64,000 nt of DNA from Rhynchopus sp. YZ270_cl-10 (lineage: Eukaryota; Euglenozoa; Diplonemea; Diplonemida; Diplonemidae), in the NCBI GenBank assembly GCA_964035575.1, contig OZ037868.1, forward strand, positions 930,001 to 994,000, in the 5' to 3' direction. The first letter of the stretch is position 1, and the number at the start of each line of letters is the position of its first letter. Shown here piece after piece: positions 50,983 through 59,581 of the stretch. The position numbers were made by a program, and so were the translations under genes. The notes beneath the pieces were generated by a model. The model did not search any database and was not told where the DNA came from. It saw only the letters and a program-made list of their open reading frames with translations.

Positions 50983-51143
50983 TCAAGAAGGGGGGCTGTC
51001 CTCTTCGTCCAGCACCATCTGCTCGATAGCGTTGTTGGACGTCGGCTCGGCAGGCTCGGCGTGTTCCAGCTCGTTTTTGTCCACAGGCTCCCCACATTGT
51101 CGTCGTCGTTGGAGCAGTGCGGAAGGAACACAGAATGCACAGA
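50983..51143 (-). CDS. Possible minus-strand terminal exon, acidic
   Basis: On the minus strand, TGTTGTAG is followed by an open frame reading CAFCVPSALLQRRRQCGEPV, then ELEHAEPAEPTSNNAIEQMV and a short acidic end at TGA (50983-50985). Codon choice looks coding. A plus-strand frame over the same DNA is also open, so strand is unresolved. Confidence 0.22.
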
Positions 51144-51367
51144 CTACAACACATCGATCACACCATCAGCACCTCCAGCAAATCGCCAGGATGCTACGGT
51201 GGTTTCGAAAATCGCGCGGAGTTTTCCACATCACACCCGTTTTTCCTTAGCAATTACTTGTCCTTGTTGGTATTGTTGTTTTCAACCACCTTCCTTCAAC
51301 CCTTGTAGGGGTCAGTTGTAATTTTTTTCGCGAAAACATGAAATTATACATTTCAAGAGAACAAATT

Positions 51368-52155
51368 AAAAAGGGTCCTTATTTGCATTTTTGGGCTCCG
51401 CCCGTGCAGTGGTGGGGTCAATCTCGAAAATTGGACAATTTTTTGACCACTTAAATTTTGAGAAATATGAGCCCGGTTCCATATACGTGGGGCCCATTTT
51501 CGGCTAAATTTTTCCTCAAAATCTGGTTTTGTAAAATTGACCCTTTACTCCCCCCCCACATCGATTTCAATACTATACCTTACTTCACCTACGGTTGCCC
51601 TTACAGGGGGGGTGAAGGAAGGTAAGTTGAAAAAGGGTCCTTATTTGCATTTTTGGGCTCCGCCCGTGCAGTGGTGGGGTCAATCTCGAAAATTGGACAA
51701 TTTTTTGACCACTTAAATTTTGAGAAATATGAGCCCGGTTCCTTATACGTGGGGCCCATTTTCGGCTAAATTTTTCCTCAAAATCTGGTTTTGTAAAATT
51801 GACCCTTTACTCCCCCCCCACATCGATTTCAATACTATACCTTACTTCACCTACGGTTGCCCTTACAGGGGGGGTGAAGGAAGGTAAGTTGAAAAAGGGT
51901 CCTTATTTGCATTTTTGGGCTCCGCCCGTGCAGTGGTGGGGTCAATCTCGAAAATTGGACAATTTTTTGACCACTTAAATTTTGAGAAATATGAGCCCGG
52001 TTCCATATACGTGGGGCCCATTTTCGGCTAAATTTTTCCTCAAAATCTGGTTTTGTAAAATTGACCCTTTACTCCCCCCCCACATCGATTTCAATACTAT
52101 ACCTTACTTCACCTACGGTTGCCCTTACAGGGGGGGTGAAGGAAGGTAAGTTGAA
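51368..52155. repeat. 262-bp tandem triplication
   Basis: Units start at about 51368, 51630 and 51892 and are almost identical. Each holds GGGCTCCGCCC (a TCC triloop hairpin), GTGGTGGGGTCAATCTCG, and GCCCTTACAGGGGGGG...GGTAAGTTGA, which looks like an acceptor, a tiny exon and a donor. Related to blocks in the hAT-type elements at 36612 and 48513. Confidence 0.92.
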
Positions 52156-52386
52156 AAGTAACCAAAACTATTGTCCACAGAGCAACAATAAAAAAGTCTT
52201 CTCTGCGTGGATGCGTTCCCCCAGCAACTTTTTCAAGTTTTTTTTTTGTTTGTTTGTTTTGTCAGTCAATCTTTTCAAACGTTACTTTAGTTCCCCTGCT
52301 CAACAAAAAAAACAACCCCCTTCCCGCATTTCTTCCCCTCTCCCAACAAAACAGATGAAAATACACGGTATAAAAAAAAAAAATGA
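52156..52386. other. Short non-coding spacer
   Basis: T- and A-rich DNA between the triplication and a split AGTGGAG stem-loop; nothing recognised. Confidence 0.4.
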
Positions 52387-52446
52387 AAGTAGAGATTGCA
52401 CGACTGTGGCAACACAACCGAGGCAACTACACTACTCCAACAATTT
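52387..52446 (+). repeat. AGTGGAG stem-loop element, copy 10, split by two transposons
   Basis: AGTAGAGATTGC...GGCAACTACACT, ACTCCAACAATTT. The remainder (TATC and A's) resumes at 53244 after two nested insertions. Compare 6943-6990. Confidence 0.6.
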
Positions 52447-52931
52447 CAGGGGCTCCGCTACCGTATAAAGTTCTGTTGCGGCGCAACAGAAGTCTGAAAA
52501 AAAAAAAAAAAAAAAAAAATCCCGTGGTGTTGAACCACGGGAGTACCATGGGAACTGGGTTGCTGACCGCACCATCCAGGCTGTACCTCAATTTTTTTTT
52601 TGCCTGCGGCGCCATTTTTCCTTTTTTGCTCCGCAAAAAAGGATTCGCTGTGTGACTCTGTGCTGAAAAAGCTAGATTTTTACACCGTGCCCTAATTTTT
52701 TTTTCGCCTGCGGCGCCATTTGTTTGATTTTTTTTTTGCTCCGCAAAAAAAAAAATACAGTTCCCTATGTTCCCAATGTCCCTGGTCAGGGCTGAAAAAT
52801 TTTTTGGGCACAAAAACAGCTGACCCCCCAATCTTGAAATCTGAATTCCTGGATAAGACACTGGCGCAGGGTGAAAAAAAAAACCCCGCAACAGAACTCA
52901 AAAAAAATCTGAAAACGTAGCGGAGGGGCTG
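52447..52931. mobile_element. 485-bp hAT-type MITE, family E
   Basis: The ends CAGGGGCTCCGCTACCG and ACGTAGCGGAGGGGCTG are inverted. The left duplication AACAATTT (52439-52446) is matched by AACAATT at 52932, the last base being displaced by the next element. Two T/A-stem hairpins with TTTTTGC-TCC-GCAAAAA apex (52622-52640 and about 52731-52755) and two GCCTGCGGCGCC modules lie inside. Confidence 0.82.
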
Positions 52932-52938
52932 AACAATT

Positions 52939-53235
52939 CAGGCACTCCGCTAGGTACTAAAGTTCTGTTGATTGTCAACAGAACTTTTTGAAAATGGGGA
53001 AAAAAAGAAAAAAAAAAAAGTTCTGCTGAGTGGTTCAGACCCGTTCTACTTGTCAAAAAAGCTCAGGAGAAGAAGATATGGAGAGGTGAGTGCTCAAACG
53101 TTCCAAAAAAGTCAAAATCGGGCGTTGGTAAAAAAAAAAGTTGCGTACCGTGCGCCTGCGGCGCAAGCATGTACCCCACCAACGTGGACCATCAACAGAA
53201 TATTTTCAAAATCGGAAATCCTAGCGGAGAGCCTG
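52939..53235. mobile_element. 297-bp hAT-type MITE, family A copy 2
   Basis: Near-identical to 19174-19471, with an exact 8-bp duplication GAACAATT (52931-52938 and 53236-53243). It inserted at the right edge of the family E element, so it came later. Confidence 0.88.
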
Positions 53236-53486
53236 GAACAATTTATCAAAAAAAAAAAAAAAATAGGAAATTTCCGAAAAGGGAGATGCCGTCCGCGTTC
53301 CGCCATCTTGTACGGTGGCGGACCGTTTTACAGATTAGTTTTGAATCAAATATCATCAACCTAACCATACTGCAAACCGTGGCGATACCACCCAAATCAT
53401 TTTATCAGTCTTCCCCGTTCGTGCACTGTTATGACTTTTTAGCTTTTTTTTTTTTTTTTTTTTTTTACACTGGGTGTGTTTAGAGT

Positions 53487-53530
53487 GGGAGACTAAGCAC
53501 AGTAGGGCTTAGGATCATCTTACAATAGTA
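53487..53530 (+). repeat. Intron-type hairpin motif (F1)
   Basis: GGAGACTAAGC, ACAGTAGG, GCTTAGGATCATCTTA, then CAATAGTATC. No acceptor assigned. Confidence 0.5.
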
Positions 53531-53917
53531 TCTTTCTATTTGAAAGAAGGGGTGACTTGAAAGGGGGTCTTGTGTACTACGGTCCAAGGATTTGTGTTGT
53601 GCCTCTCAAATGCGTTCTGTTCTCTTGAATGGAAAGTACCGTAATCGTTCGTAGTTGGACATTTTTTACGTTCCGACATCTTTTTTTTTTACGATCACAG
53701 TATATGAATCCACTATTTGCTTTTTATCTGAAGGTACACTCTGTTCTGCCACATCGCACCACACCCGTTCTGAGGAGCTGAGTGATCATTAGGTCGGTGT
53801 GTTGAAAGCAGTTGTGGGTCTTTCCTAAGAGGGGGGACATTGTCTAACGGTGTGGATATGATAGTGCAAATTGTGAAACAAAAAATGCAACATTTTGTGC
53901 ATTATCCTTGCGCTACC

Positions 53918-53965
53918 AAGGTACACTGTAACACGAGGGGGGCTTTGTATTTCAAGCCAACCCCC
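53918..53965 (+). repeat. GGTACACTGT motif (F3), copy 3
   Basis: AAGGTACACTGTAACACGAG, then GGCTTTGTATTTCAAGCCAA. Confidence 0.45.
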
Positions 53966-55190
53966 CTTTTTTTTATGACATTTCTCTACCCACCCCAAAT
54001 GCATGCAATATGTACGTGGTCGGTATTCCAATTTTTCCTTCAAAAAAGCTGTGGTGTAACACATCTGTAGGTGTCTGCACTGATTGGAGCATTTTTTTAA
54101 AACGCACAAATAGTCGCATAATATGAGGATGCTTGAGTAAAGCAATCTAGAGGGCTGGGGCAGGGAGTGAAGCGACGTTCTTTTTTTTGGGGGAGGCCAA
54201 TGGTGTAAGGTTCTCAATGTCTTTTTTTTTCTTTCTTCATTTTTTTTTTCTATCAACCTCGTCTTTCTCCTTTCCCCCCCTCAGGACACCCCTTTGCGTG
54301 CTTTCTATGCAGGCTGTACATTTTCTAGACTTCTACATTAAATAGATTGTCAAGAAAAGGTATCTCCCTTGTATAAAACCCTCCTGAAAACTTCAGGTCT
54401 TTTACAAAAAATATGTTTTTCTTTTTTGAAACGACTGCAGTTTTATTTTTGTTTAATTTTTTTTTCCCCCCTGCTCGCCCTCATTGTCTAAGGGGCCTCG
54501 TATCAGACAATAAATATAAATACCAGGTGATATTCTGCAAAGCAAAATACGAGAGGAGGAAAAAATGTGTCAGTGTGGTGTGATTTTACCCCAAAAAAGC
54601 ACCGAAGGTGCTACAAAATAGCGGGGACGGTCAAGAACACCAGTTATCATTGTCATTTTTTTCTCTCTTCCTTATGTCCTGTACTGTGCTTTACACTATA
54701 GCGTTTAGGTTGCTCTGCACCTCTCCGGCTCATGTATACCCATGCAGAACAGACATTTCCTCCCCCTCTCTTTCCCCATCTATTTCCCTATCCATTTTTT
54801 TTTATTCCCATTCCTCTTCCCCTCTTCCCCTCTTCCCCTCCCCTTCGGTCAGTTTCTTACATACGTGTCTTTTGTTATGTGCGTTGGTTGGGAGGTTTGG
54901 AGGTTGTTGGTATTGCATAATGCAAAAATATGCTTCCTTTTGGGTGATATTGGAAGCACCGAGCGCCTCTGGGTTGGGGGTGGGGTGGGGAGGGGAGGGG
55001 AGGGGAGGGGAGGGGGGGTTGTCAATGTATCAAAGGGGCGGGGGGAGGTTCTGGGTTCTCATTGCCAGAAAGTGGCATTCTTGAAAAGATGGCTCAGGAT
55101 GAGGCCCTGTTTGAGGCTTGGTATCGTCCTACCTAACTTTTCTCTTTCTCTCCCTTTTTTTTTGTCCGTGTCGTGTCTTTCTTGACGTAG

Positions 55191-55430
55191 GTGTGTTTTA
55201 ATTGCCGCTGCAGCAAACAAACAAAAAAGCAGATGTCTTTTAGACAAAAGTACATTGTCGATACCTCCAACACAAAACAAAAAAAAAGAGAGTGTAGCAA
55301 AAAGTTGGTGTGGCAGGGGGTGATTCGCACTTCTTGTGTACTTTGTGCGCCCCTCCATTCAGCCGCACCAAAAATTGATTTTTCTGAAAACACACATTGC
55401 CATTTCCCCCATCCACCCTGCATACACTAA
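55191..55430 (+). CDS. Possible terminal exon, Cys-rich, with mini-element insertion
   Basis: After a pyrimidine tract and CTTGACGTAG, the frame is open for 79 codons to TAA 55428-55430: CFNCRCSKQTKKQMSFRQKY, IVDTSNTKQKKRECSKK, then a segment encoded by an inverted-repeat mini-element (55305-55371), then KIDFSENTHCHFPHPPCIH. The acceptor-plus-frame arrangement and Cys content resemble the candidate exon at 24928. The stop is only 36 nt from the cathepsin ATG, close even for polycistronic genes, so this may be leader sequence instead. Confidence 0.3.
   Translation: MCFNCRCSKQTKKQMSFRQKYIVDTSNTKQKKRECSKKLVWQGVIRTSCVLCAPLHSAAPKIDFSENTHCHFPHPPCIH
55305..55371. mobile_element. Mini inverted-repeat element (TGGTGTGGCTGAA family)
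   Basis: The ends TTGGTGTGGCAGGGGG and CTCCATTCAGCCGCACCAA are inverted. The interior GATTCGCACTTCTTG is the inverse of the 24952 copy, so it sits in the opposite orientation. Confidence 0.5.
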
Positions 55431-55466
55431 CCACAGCACCCCACCCTCCTAACTTCTTACAACACG

Positions 55467-56354
55467 ATGAGGGCCATCCTGGCAGTCACTCTTGCACTTG
55501 GTGCACAGGCGAAGTTCCACGGGTGGATCCCTGCTGAGAAGGACTTTGAGTACCACGTGACCACCCCCGAGCCGTACACTTACGTTAACGCCCCGGATGC
55601 ATGGGACTGGCGTAACGCGAGTGTCAACGGAAGCGAGCCGATGAACTGGTGCTCGAAGTCGATGAACCAGCACATCCCGCAGTACTGTGGTGCGTGCTGG
55701 GCGCTTGCTTCCACATCTGCCTTGAGCGACCGTCTGCGTATTGCACGCAAGGGAGCTTGGCCTGACGTGCAGCTTGCCGCACAGACGATGGTGTACTGCG
55801 TCTCCCTCGGATGTGACGGAGGCAACGCCGGCCCTGTCTACAGACGCGCCAAGGAGCACGGCATCCCCTCCGACACCTGCCAGAACTACATCGCCAAGGG
55901 CGACGGTCTGCAGTGCACCGCAGAGCACCAATGCCAGAACTGCATGCCCGGTGAGGGCTGCTCCGCTGTCACCAACTACACCCACTTCAAGGTCTCCGAG
56001 CACGGTGCCATCAGCGGGGAGGACAAGATGGTGGCCGAGATCTACGCCCGTGGCCCTATCGCCTGCGCCATCGACGCTGGCCCGATCGAGGACTGGGGGT
56101 TCAACAACTTCGGCACCCCCGGAGCTAAGAGCATCTTCGTTGACCCCAAGAAGGACCACCGCAAGGACCACCTTATCTCCGTCGTTGGCTACGGTGTCGA
56201 CAACGGACAGAAGTACTGGGTGATCCGCAACTCCTGGGGAACCTACTGGGCAGACAACGGCTTCTTCCGCCTCGAGAGGGGATCTGACCAGCTCGGAATT
56301 GAGTCTGGCGACTCCTGCGACTGGGCCGTCCCGATCATCCCCGAGGGATTCTAG
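55467..56354 (+). CDS. Cathepsin X/Z-type cysteine protease (C1A)
   Basis: A single exon, ATG 55467 to TAG 56352-56354, 295 residues. Residues 1-15 are a signal peptide (MRAILAVTLALGAQA). The propeptide is short, as in cathepsin X. The mature region starts near WDWRNASVNG. Catalytic residues are present: oxyanion Gln72 and Cys77 in IPQYCGACWALAS, His235 in KDHLISVVGYG, Asn255 in YWVIRNSWG. IPQYCG(A/S)CWA, HGIPSDTCQNY and ISGEDKMVAEIYARGPIACA are distinctive of cathepsin X/Z rather than B or L. The His/Pro-containing mini-loop before the active Cys is represented by NQHIPQYC. The enzyme is a lysosomal or secreted carboxypeptidase; endolysosomal location is inferred from the signal peptide. Codon use is strongly C/G-ending, suggesting high expression. 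Confidence 0.95.
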   Translation: MRAILAVTLALGAQAKFHGWIPAEKDFEYHVTTPEPYTYVNAPDAWDWRNASVNGSEPMNWCSKSMNQHIPQYCGACWALASTSALSDRLRIARKGAWPDVQLAAQTMVYCVSLGCDGGNAGPVYRRAKEHGIPSDTCQNYIAKGDGLQCTAEHQCQNCMPGEGCSAVTNYTHFKVSEHGAISGEDKMVAEIYARGPIACAIDAGPIEDWGFNNFGTPGAKSIFVDPKKDHRKDHLISVVGYGVDNGQKYWVIRNSWGTYWADNGFFRLERGSDQLGIESGDSCDWAVPIIPEGF

Positions 56355-56440
56355 AGAGATCTGCGATTCAAGTTATTTTTTTTAGCCAACGTTTCAAAAA
56401 AGAAAAAAGTTGAATGGTGGAGATATTCGCTGTTCTGATT

Positions 56441-57128
56441 CAGGGGATTATATAGTGGGGTAAAACTCGGTCAGCCTGACCGAGTTTACAGCAAGCCTTA
56501 ACTAAAACTCGGTCAGGCCAAATAAAAATAAAAAAATGATAAATCTTGGGGGGAAAAATCGGTTTCTTTGGTACCTCACACGAGCCTCTGAGAGTGACCA
56601 GAAATGGCCTCATGAAAGTGACCCCGTCACAGGCAGAACGCGACTCGATTGGTCAAACGCCGAAGGAAAACGAAGCATGCAGCACGACGAAAATAAAAAA
56701 GTAGCGTACCGTGCGCCTGCGGCGCAAGCTTGCAGCCACCCTTCTACTCAATTTTGAAATGTTGCGTACCGTGGCTTCGCCAGAAACTTTTGTTTCAGCA
56801 AAATATGGAAGTAAAATTTACGGAAACTGACGATAATTACCAACGACACTGACATTTATGTCAACATTTTTTAGAAATGTTGCGTACCGTGGCTTCGCTT
56901 GGGTGCCATCATGACCGCCGTTTCTTTTGTGAATGTACTGATAATTCGTGTACCACGTGTGCCTGGCACAAATATAAATGAAGTGCCGAACTCCGAGGAA
57001 TTCTCACATTCCGCCGGAGGCCCCCAACTTGAGCTAAGGTGGGGACCCGGGCGCGCGAAGCGCGCCCGGGCTCGACCGAGTTTTGACCGAGTTTCAGCGA
57101 AAACCCCCAAAACCTATATAATGCCCTG
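56441..57128. mobile_element. 688-bp hAT-type MITE, family B copy 2
   Basis: The ends CAGGGGATTATATAG and CTATATAATGCCCTG are inverted, with an exact 8-bp duplication TTCTGATT (56433-56440 and 57129-57136). It contains ACTCGGTCA sub-repeats at both ends, three hairpin modules ending GCGTACCG on the plus strand, and a GCGCGC-GAA-GCGCGC hairpin. Inverse orientation relative to 19598-20325. Confidence 0.9.
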
Positions 57129-57702
57129 TTCTGATTGTTCAAAAAAAAAAAATCAAAGAAAAGAAGAATTGAAAAAAAGTCTTTTGTCGTTGTTCCCACC
57201 CCCCACCCCCACCCCCATCCCCCAGTAGGGGAATTTCTTTGCAAACTGCCGTTTTTTTTTTTTGTCTCCCGTTGTACATAAGACCTTCAAGTACTTGACG
57301 TTTTTCATTTTTCATTTTTTTCTCCTTTCAAGTATGGTGTGGTCGAAGAAACTAAGTACTTCAAGTACTGGGGTTTTTTCGACTTTCGAGTATTGCTTCC
57401 TTTCAAGTACTTTGGGCATCCATGTCAGACGCCCTTTTTTTTTAAATTGACAAACGAGTTGGGGCTATTACCTCGGAGTATTGATTAAAGAAAGGGGAGG
57501 GGGTTTTTTTGGTTGATATGGGTTTTCCTCTTGTGTGTGCAGCCTTGCAGAGAAGTTTCCCTCGTATGAAAATGCCAAATTGAAATTGCTGAAAATGAAG
57601 ATTTTTTTTTATTCCAGCCTTTTTTCATTCGTTTATATTGTTCGTGTGGGCTCTTGTGCTGGGTGGTGGGGGTAGGTTGGGGCTTTGTTAACGTTTGTCG
57701 TT

Positions 57703-57745
57703 AGGTACACTGTCACGAGAGGGCTTTGTATCTCAAGTCACATTT
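57703..57745 (+). repeat. GGTACACTGT motif (F3), copy 4
   Basis: AGGTACACTGTCACGAGAGG, GCTTTGTATCTCAAGTCAC. Confidence 0.45.
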
Positions 57746-57881
57746 TTCCTTTGACGAGTTCTCTTGTTTCTTGACTGCTGAAGGGTCGTGTTTGACCTAT
57801 ATTGCAGCCCGCAAACCTGTAAACCCGCAAACCCCATTTTCGCGTGAATTACCAAAAAAAAGAAAAGAAAAGAAGAAGAAA

Positions 57882-57945
57882 TAAAAAGTGGAGGATGACC
57901 TCAAAATCCACTAGCCTTCGGCCTACACTGCGTACCGAACCCGTC
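57882..57945 (+). repeat. TTCG-hairpin element (F4), diverged
   Basis: AGTGGAGGATGACC...TCCACT forms one stem and the TTCG hairpin overlaps it, so this copy mixes features of F2 and F4. Confidence 0.35.
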
Positions 57946-58080
57946 TTCGGACATGGTACTTTTGTCTTTTGGTTCACCGGCAACTTCACTCCCCACCCCA
58001 TTTTTATTTTACTTTTATAGATGAGCAGTAAGAGGTTTTAGCACTCATCTCGACAACTTCCTCCTTTTTTTTTTTTGTTA

Positions 58081-58335
58081 CTGGGGGGGGTCGAATAGTA
58101 GATCCCCCCTTTGAATAGTAGATCCCCCCCTAAATTTTAGACTCCAATTTTTTTGACCCTATTTTAGGTGCTCGAAAGTGGAGTCTGACCCCCATGTCCA
58201 GGTCACAAAAATGCCCGATGAGTCCAATAAAGCAACAAATTTCATGTTTTGAGTAGTTGTGGTAATATGTGGAAAAAAAATTATACAGGGGGGATCTACT
58301 ATTTAGGGGGGATCTACTATTCGACCCCCCCCCAG
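58081..58335. mobile_element. 255-bp MITE with TA target duplication
   Basis: The ends CTGGGGGGGGTCGAATAGTA and TACTATTCGACCCCCCCCCA are inverted (sequence continues to CAG) and flanked by TA (58079-58080 and 58336-58337). GAATAGTAGATCCCCCC is repeated within each end. Tc1/mariner or Stowaway-like; no coding capacity. Confidence 0.82.
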
Positions 58336-58984
58336 TAAGATTTTCTCTTTCTTCCTCCCTTTTTTCTTCCTCCCACCAAAAAAAAAGAAGCTTCTCATGA
58401 TTTCCTTGCGGAGTTTTTCAACGGACAAAAAAAACAACAAAAAAAAAAGGACATTTTTTTCCCCCTTCAATTTTACGAACGCGGGTCAGTCAGAGGTGCC
58501 TGCATCAATAACCATATCCCCCTCCCCACTCGGACCTTTCTCAACACGCCCCTATCAACGCTGAACCCGCCTATGAGAAGAGAGAGCAGCAACAGTATGG
58601 CCGTGGGGTCTCAACGTACAACCTCTTTATTGTGTGTGCTCCCGCACGATGACGAATGGTGCCTAAAGAGGATGTCTGCGTTAGCATCAGTTGCCATACC
58701 ATGTGGTGGGAGGGAGGCTGTTCTGGGAAGGGGTAGGGTGGGTTTGTCCAGGAGTGTGTCTGCGCATAAGGCTGAGGCACCTTTCAACGTTACGTTGTCG
58801 TGGGGAGAAGGGAGAAGGCGAGAAGGGGAGTCTTTCCTAGTGTACCACATCGCCTGTGTAGGTGGGCGGTGTTGTCACAAAGGGGCTTGTGGGTGAAGCA
58901 TCACGGAGCAGAGAGTCGCCCCCGAGCCACACCCGCAATCTGGTGAAGGTTGCACACCCCTGTATGGGACCAGAGTATCCTATC
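58336..58984. other. Region upstream of the first tRNA-Sec
   Basis: A-rich then GC-richer DNA. Open frames on both strands over 58570-58890 (for example plus from 58573) look like chance or an unrecognised exon. The last 45 nt (GGTTGCACACCCCTGTATGG and following) also precede copy 3 of the tRNA. Confidence 0.4.
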
Positions 58985-59071
58985 GCCGTGATGATATCAA
59001 CTGGTGTTGGTTGCAGACTTCAAATCTGTAGGCGGGGTGACCCGCAGCGGTTCGATTCCGCCTTCGCGGTG
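58985..59071 (+). tRNA. tRNA-Sec (UCA), copy 1
   Basis: An 87-nt gene with the features that separate selenocysteine tRNA from all others. The acceptor arm is 9 bp (GCCGTGATG with CTTCGCGGT, a T-T at pair 8 as in animal tRNA-Sec, G-T at pair 1). The D stem is 6 bp (ATCAAC/GTTGGT, loop TGGT). The anticodon loop CTTCAAA holds TCA. A long variable arm follows (GCGGG-GTGA-CCCGC), then the T arm (GCGG-TTCGATT-CCGC) and discriminator G. Serine is charged first and converted to Sec, which is inserted at UGA with a SECIS element. A TTTT lies 2 nt after the end. Confidence 0.95.
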
Positions 59072-59260
59072 CTTTTCGTTTGACTCAAAAGTGGTCCGTT
59101 TTTGTGCCAAGACCCAACACCTTTGCACCCTTCTGGGAGCGATCTGTCAAAAGAAGGCCGAAAAACGGTGTTTTGAGCAGTTTGAAGCACTTTCTTGTTT
59201 TTCCTGCTTAAAATGCACTTTTTGCCTTTGCCACTTTTGCCTGAGGACTGCACCTGTGAA
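59072..59260 (+). other. Conserved block downstream of tRNA-Sec (copy 1)
   Basis: About 190 nt after the tRNA are nearly identical in all three copies (here, 60817-60990 and 63290-63462), ending at a shared CTTTGCCACTTTTGC, after which the copies diverge. It may be simply duplicated flank or contain a second small RNA; no known RNA was recognised. Confidence 0.4.
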
Positions 59261-59581
59261 CTGGTTCCGCAGATGTGGAACACTGACTGCACGGTAGTTT
59301 TGTAAGCCGTGCCACTGTCACTGCCTCTTACTTTATTTGTTGTTGTGCTACATAGCGGGGTTCCACACTGCGACTGGGCAGGGGGGACAGTTTCCCTTTT
59401 CCTCGTGGGACACAGCCCGCACACCTCTTCCCAATAGGGGGCAGAGTGAGGAGAACTGTGGTGTGACCCACATTGGGAATCAGGCAATTGGGCGAAGGCT
59501 CTTTGCCCATACGCAGTGACGGATGGACAATCAATGGCTGTATCTTGCACCACTCCCACAACAGAAAACACACAAAACACA

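Larger units (their letters stand above)
53244..55190. other. Non-coding stretch, T-rich, with F1 and F3 motifs
   Basis: F1 copy at 53487, F3 copy at 53918, a G-rich minisatellite (GGGGA, about 54970-55015) and pyrimidine blocks (54740-54850). A degraded F1-like stretch (about 55093-55140) precedes the next candidate exon. Confidence 0.4.
57137..58080. other. Non-coding; F3 and hairpin repeats
   Basis: Repeated TTCAAGTACTT words (57285-57412), an F3 copy (57703-57745) and a diverged F4-like hairpin with CTAGCC-TTCG-GCC (57882-57945). No exon seen. Confidence 0.4.
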
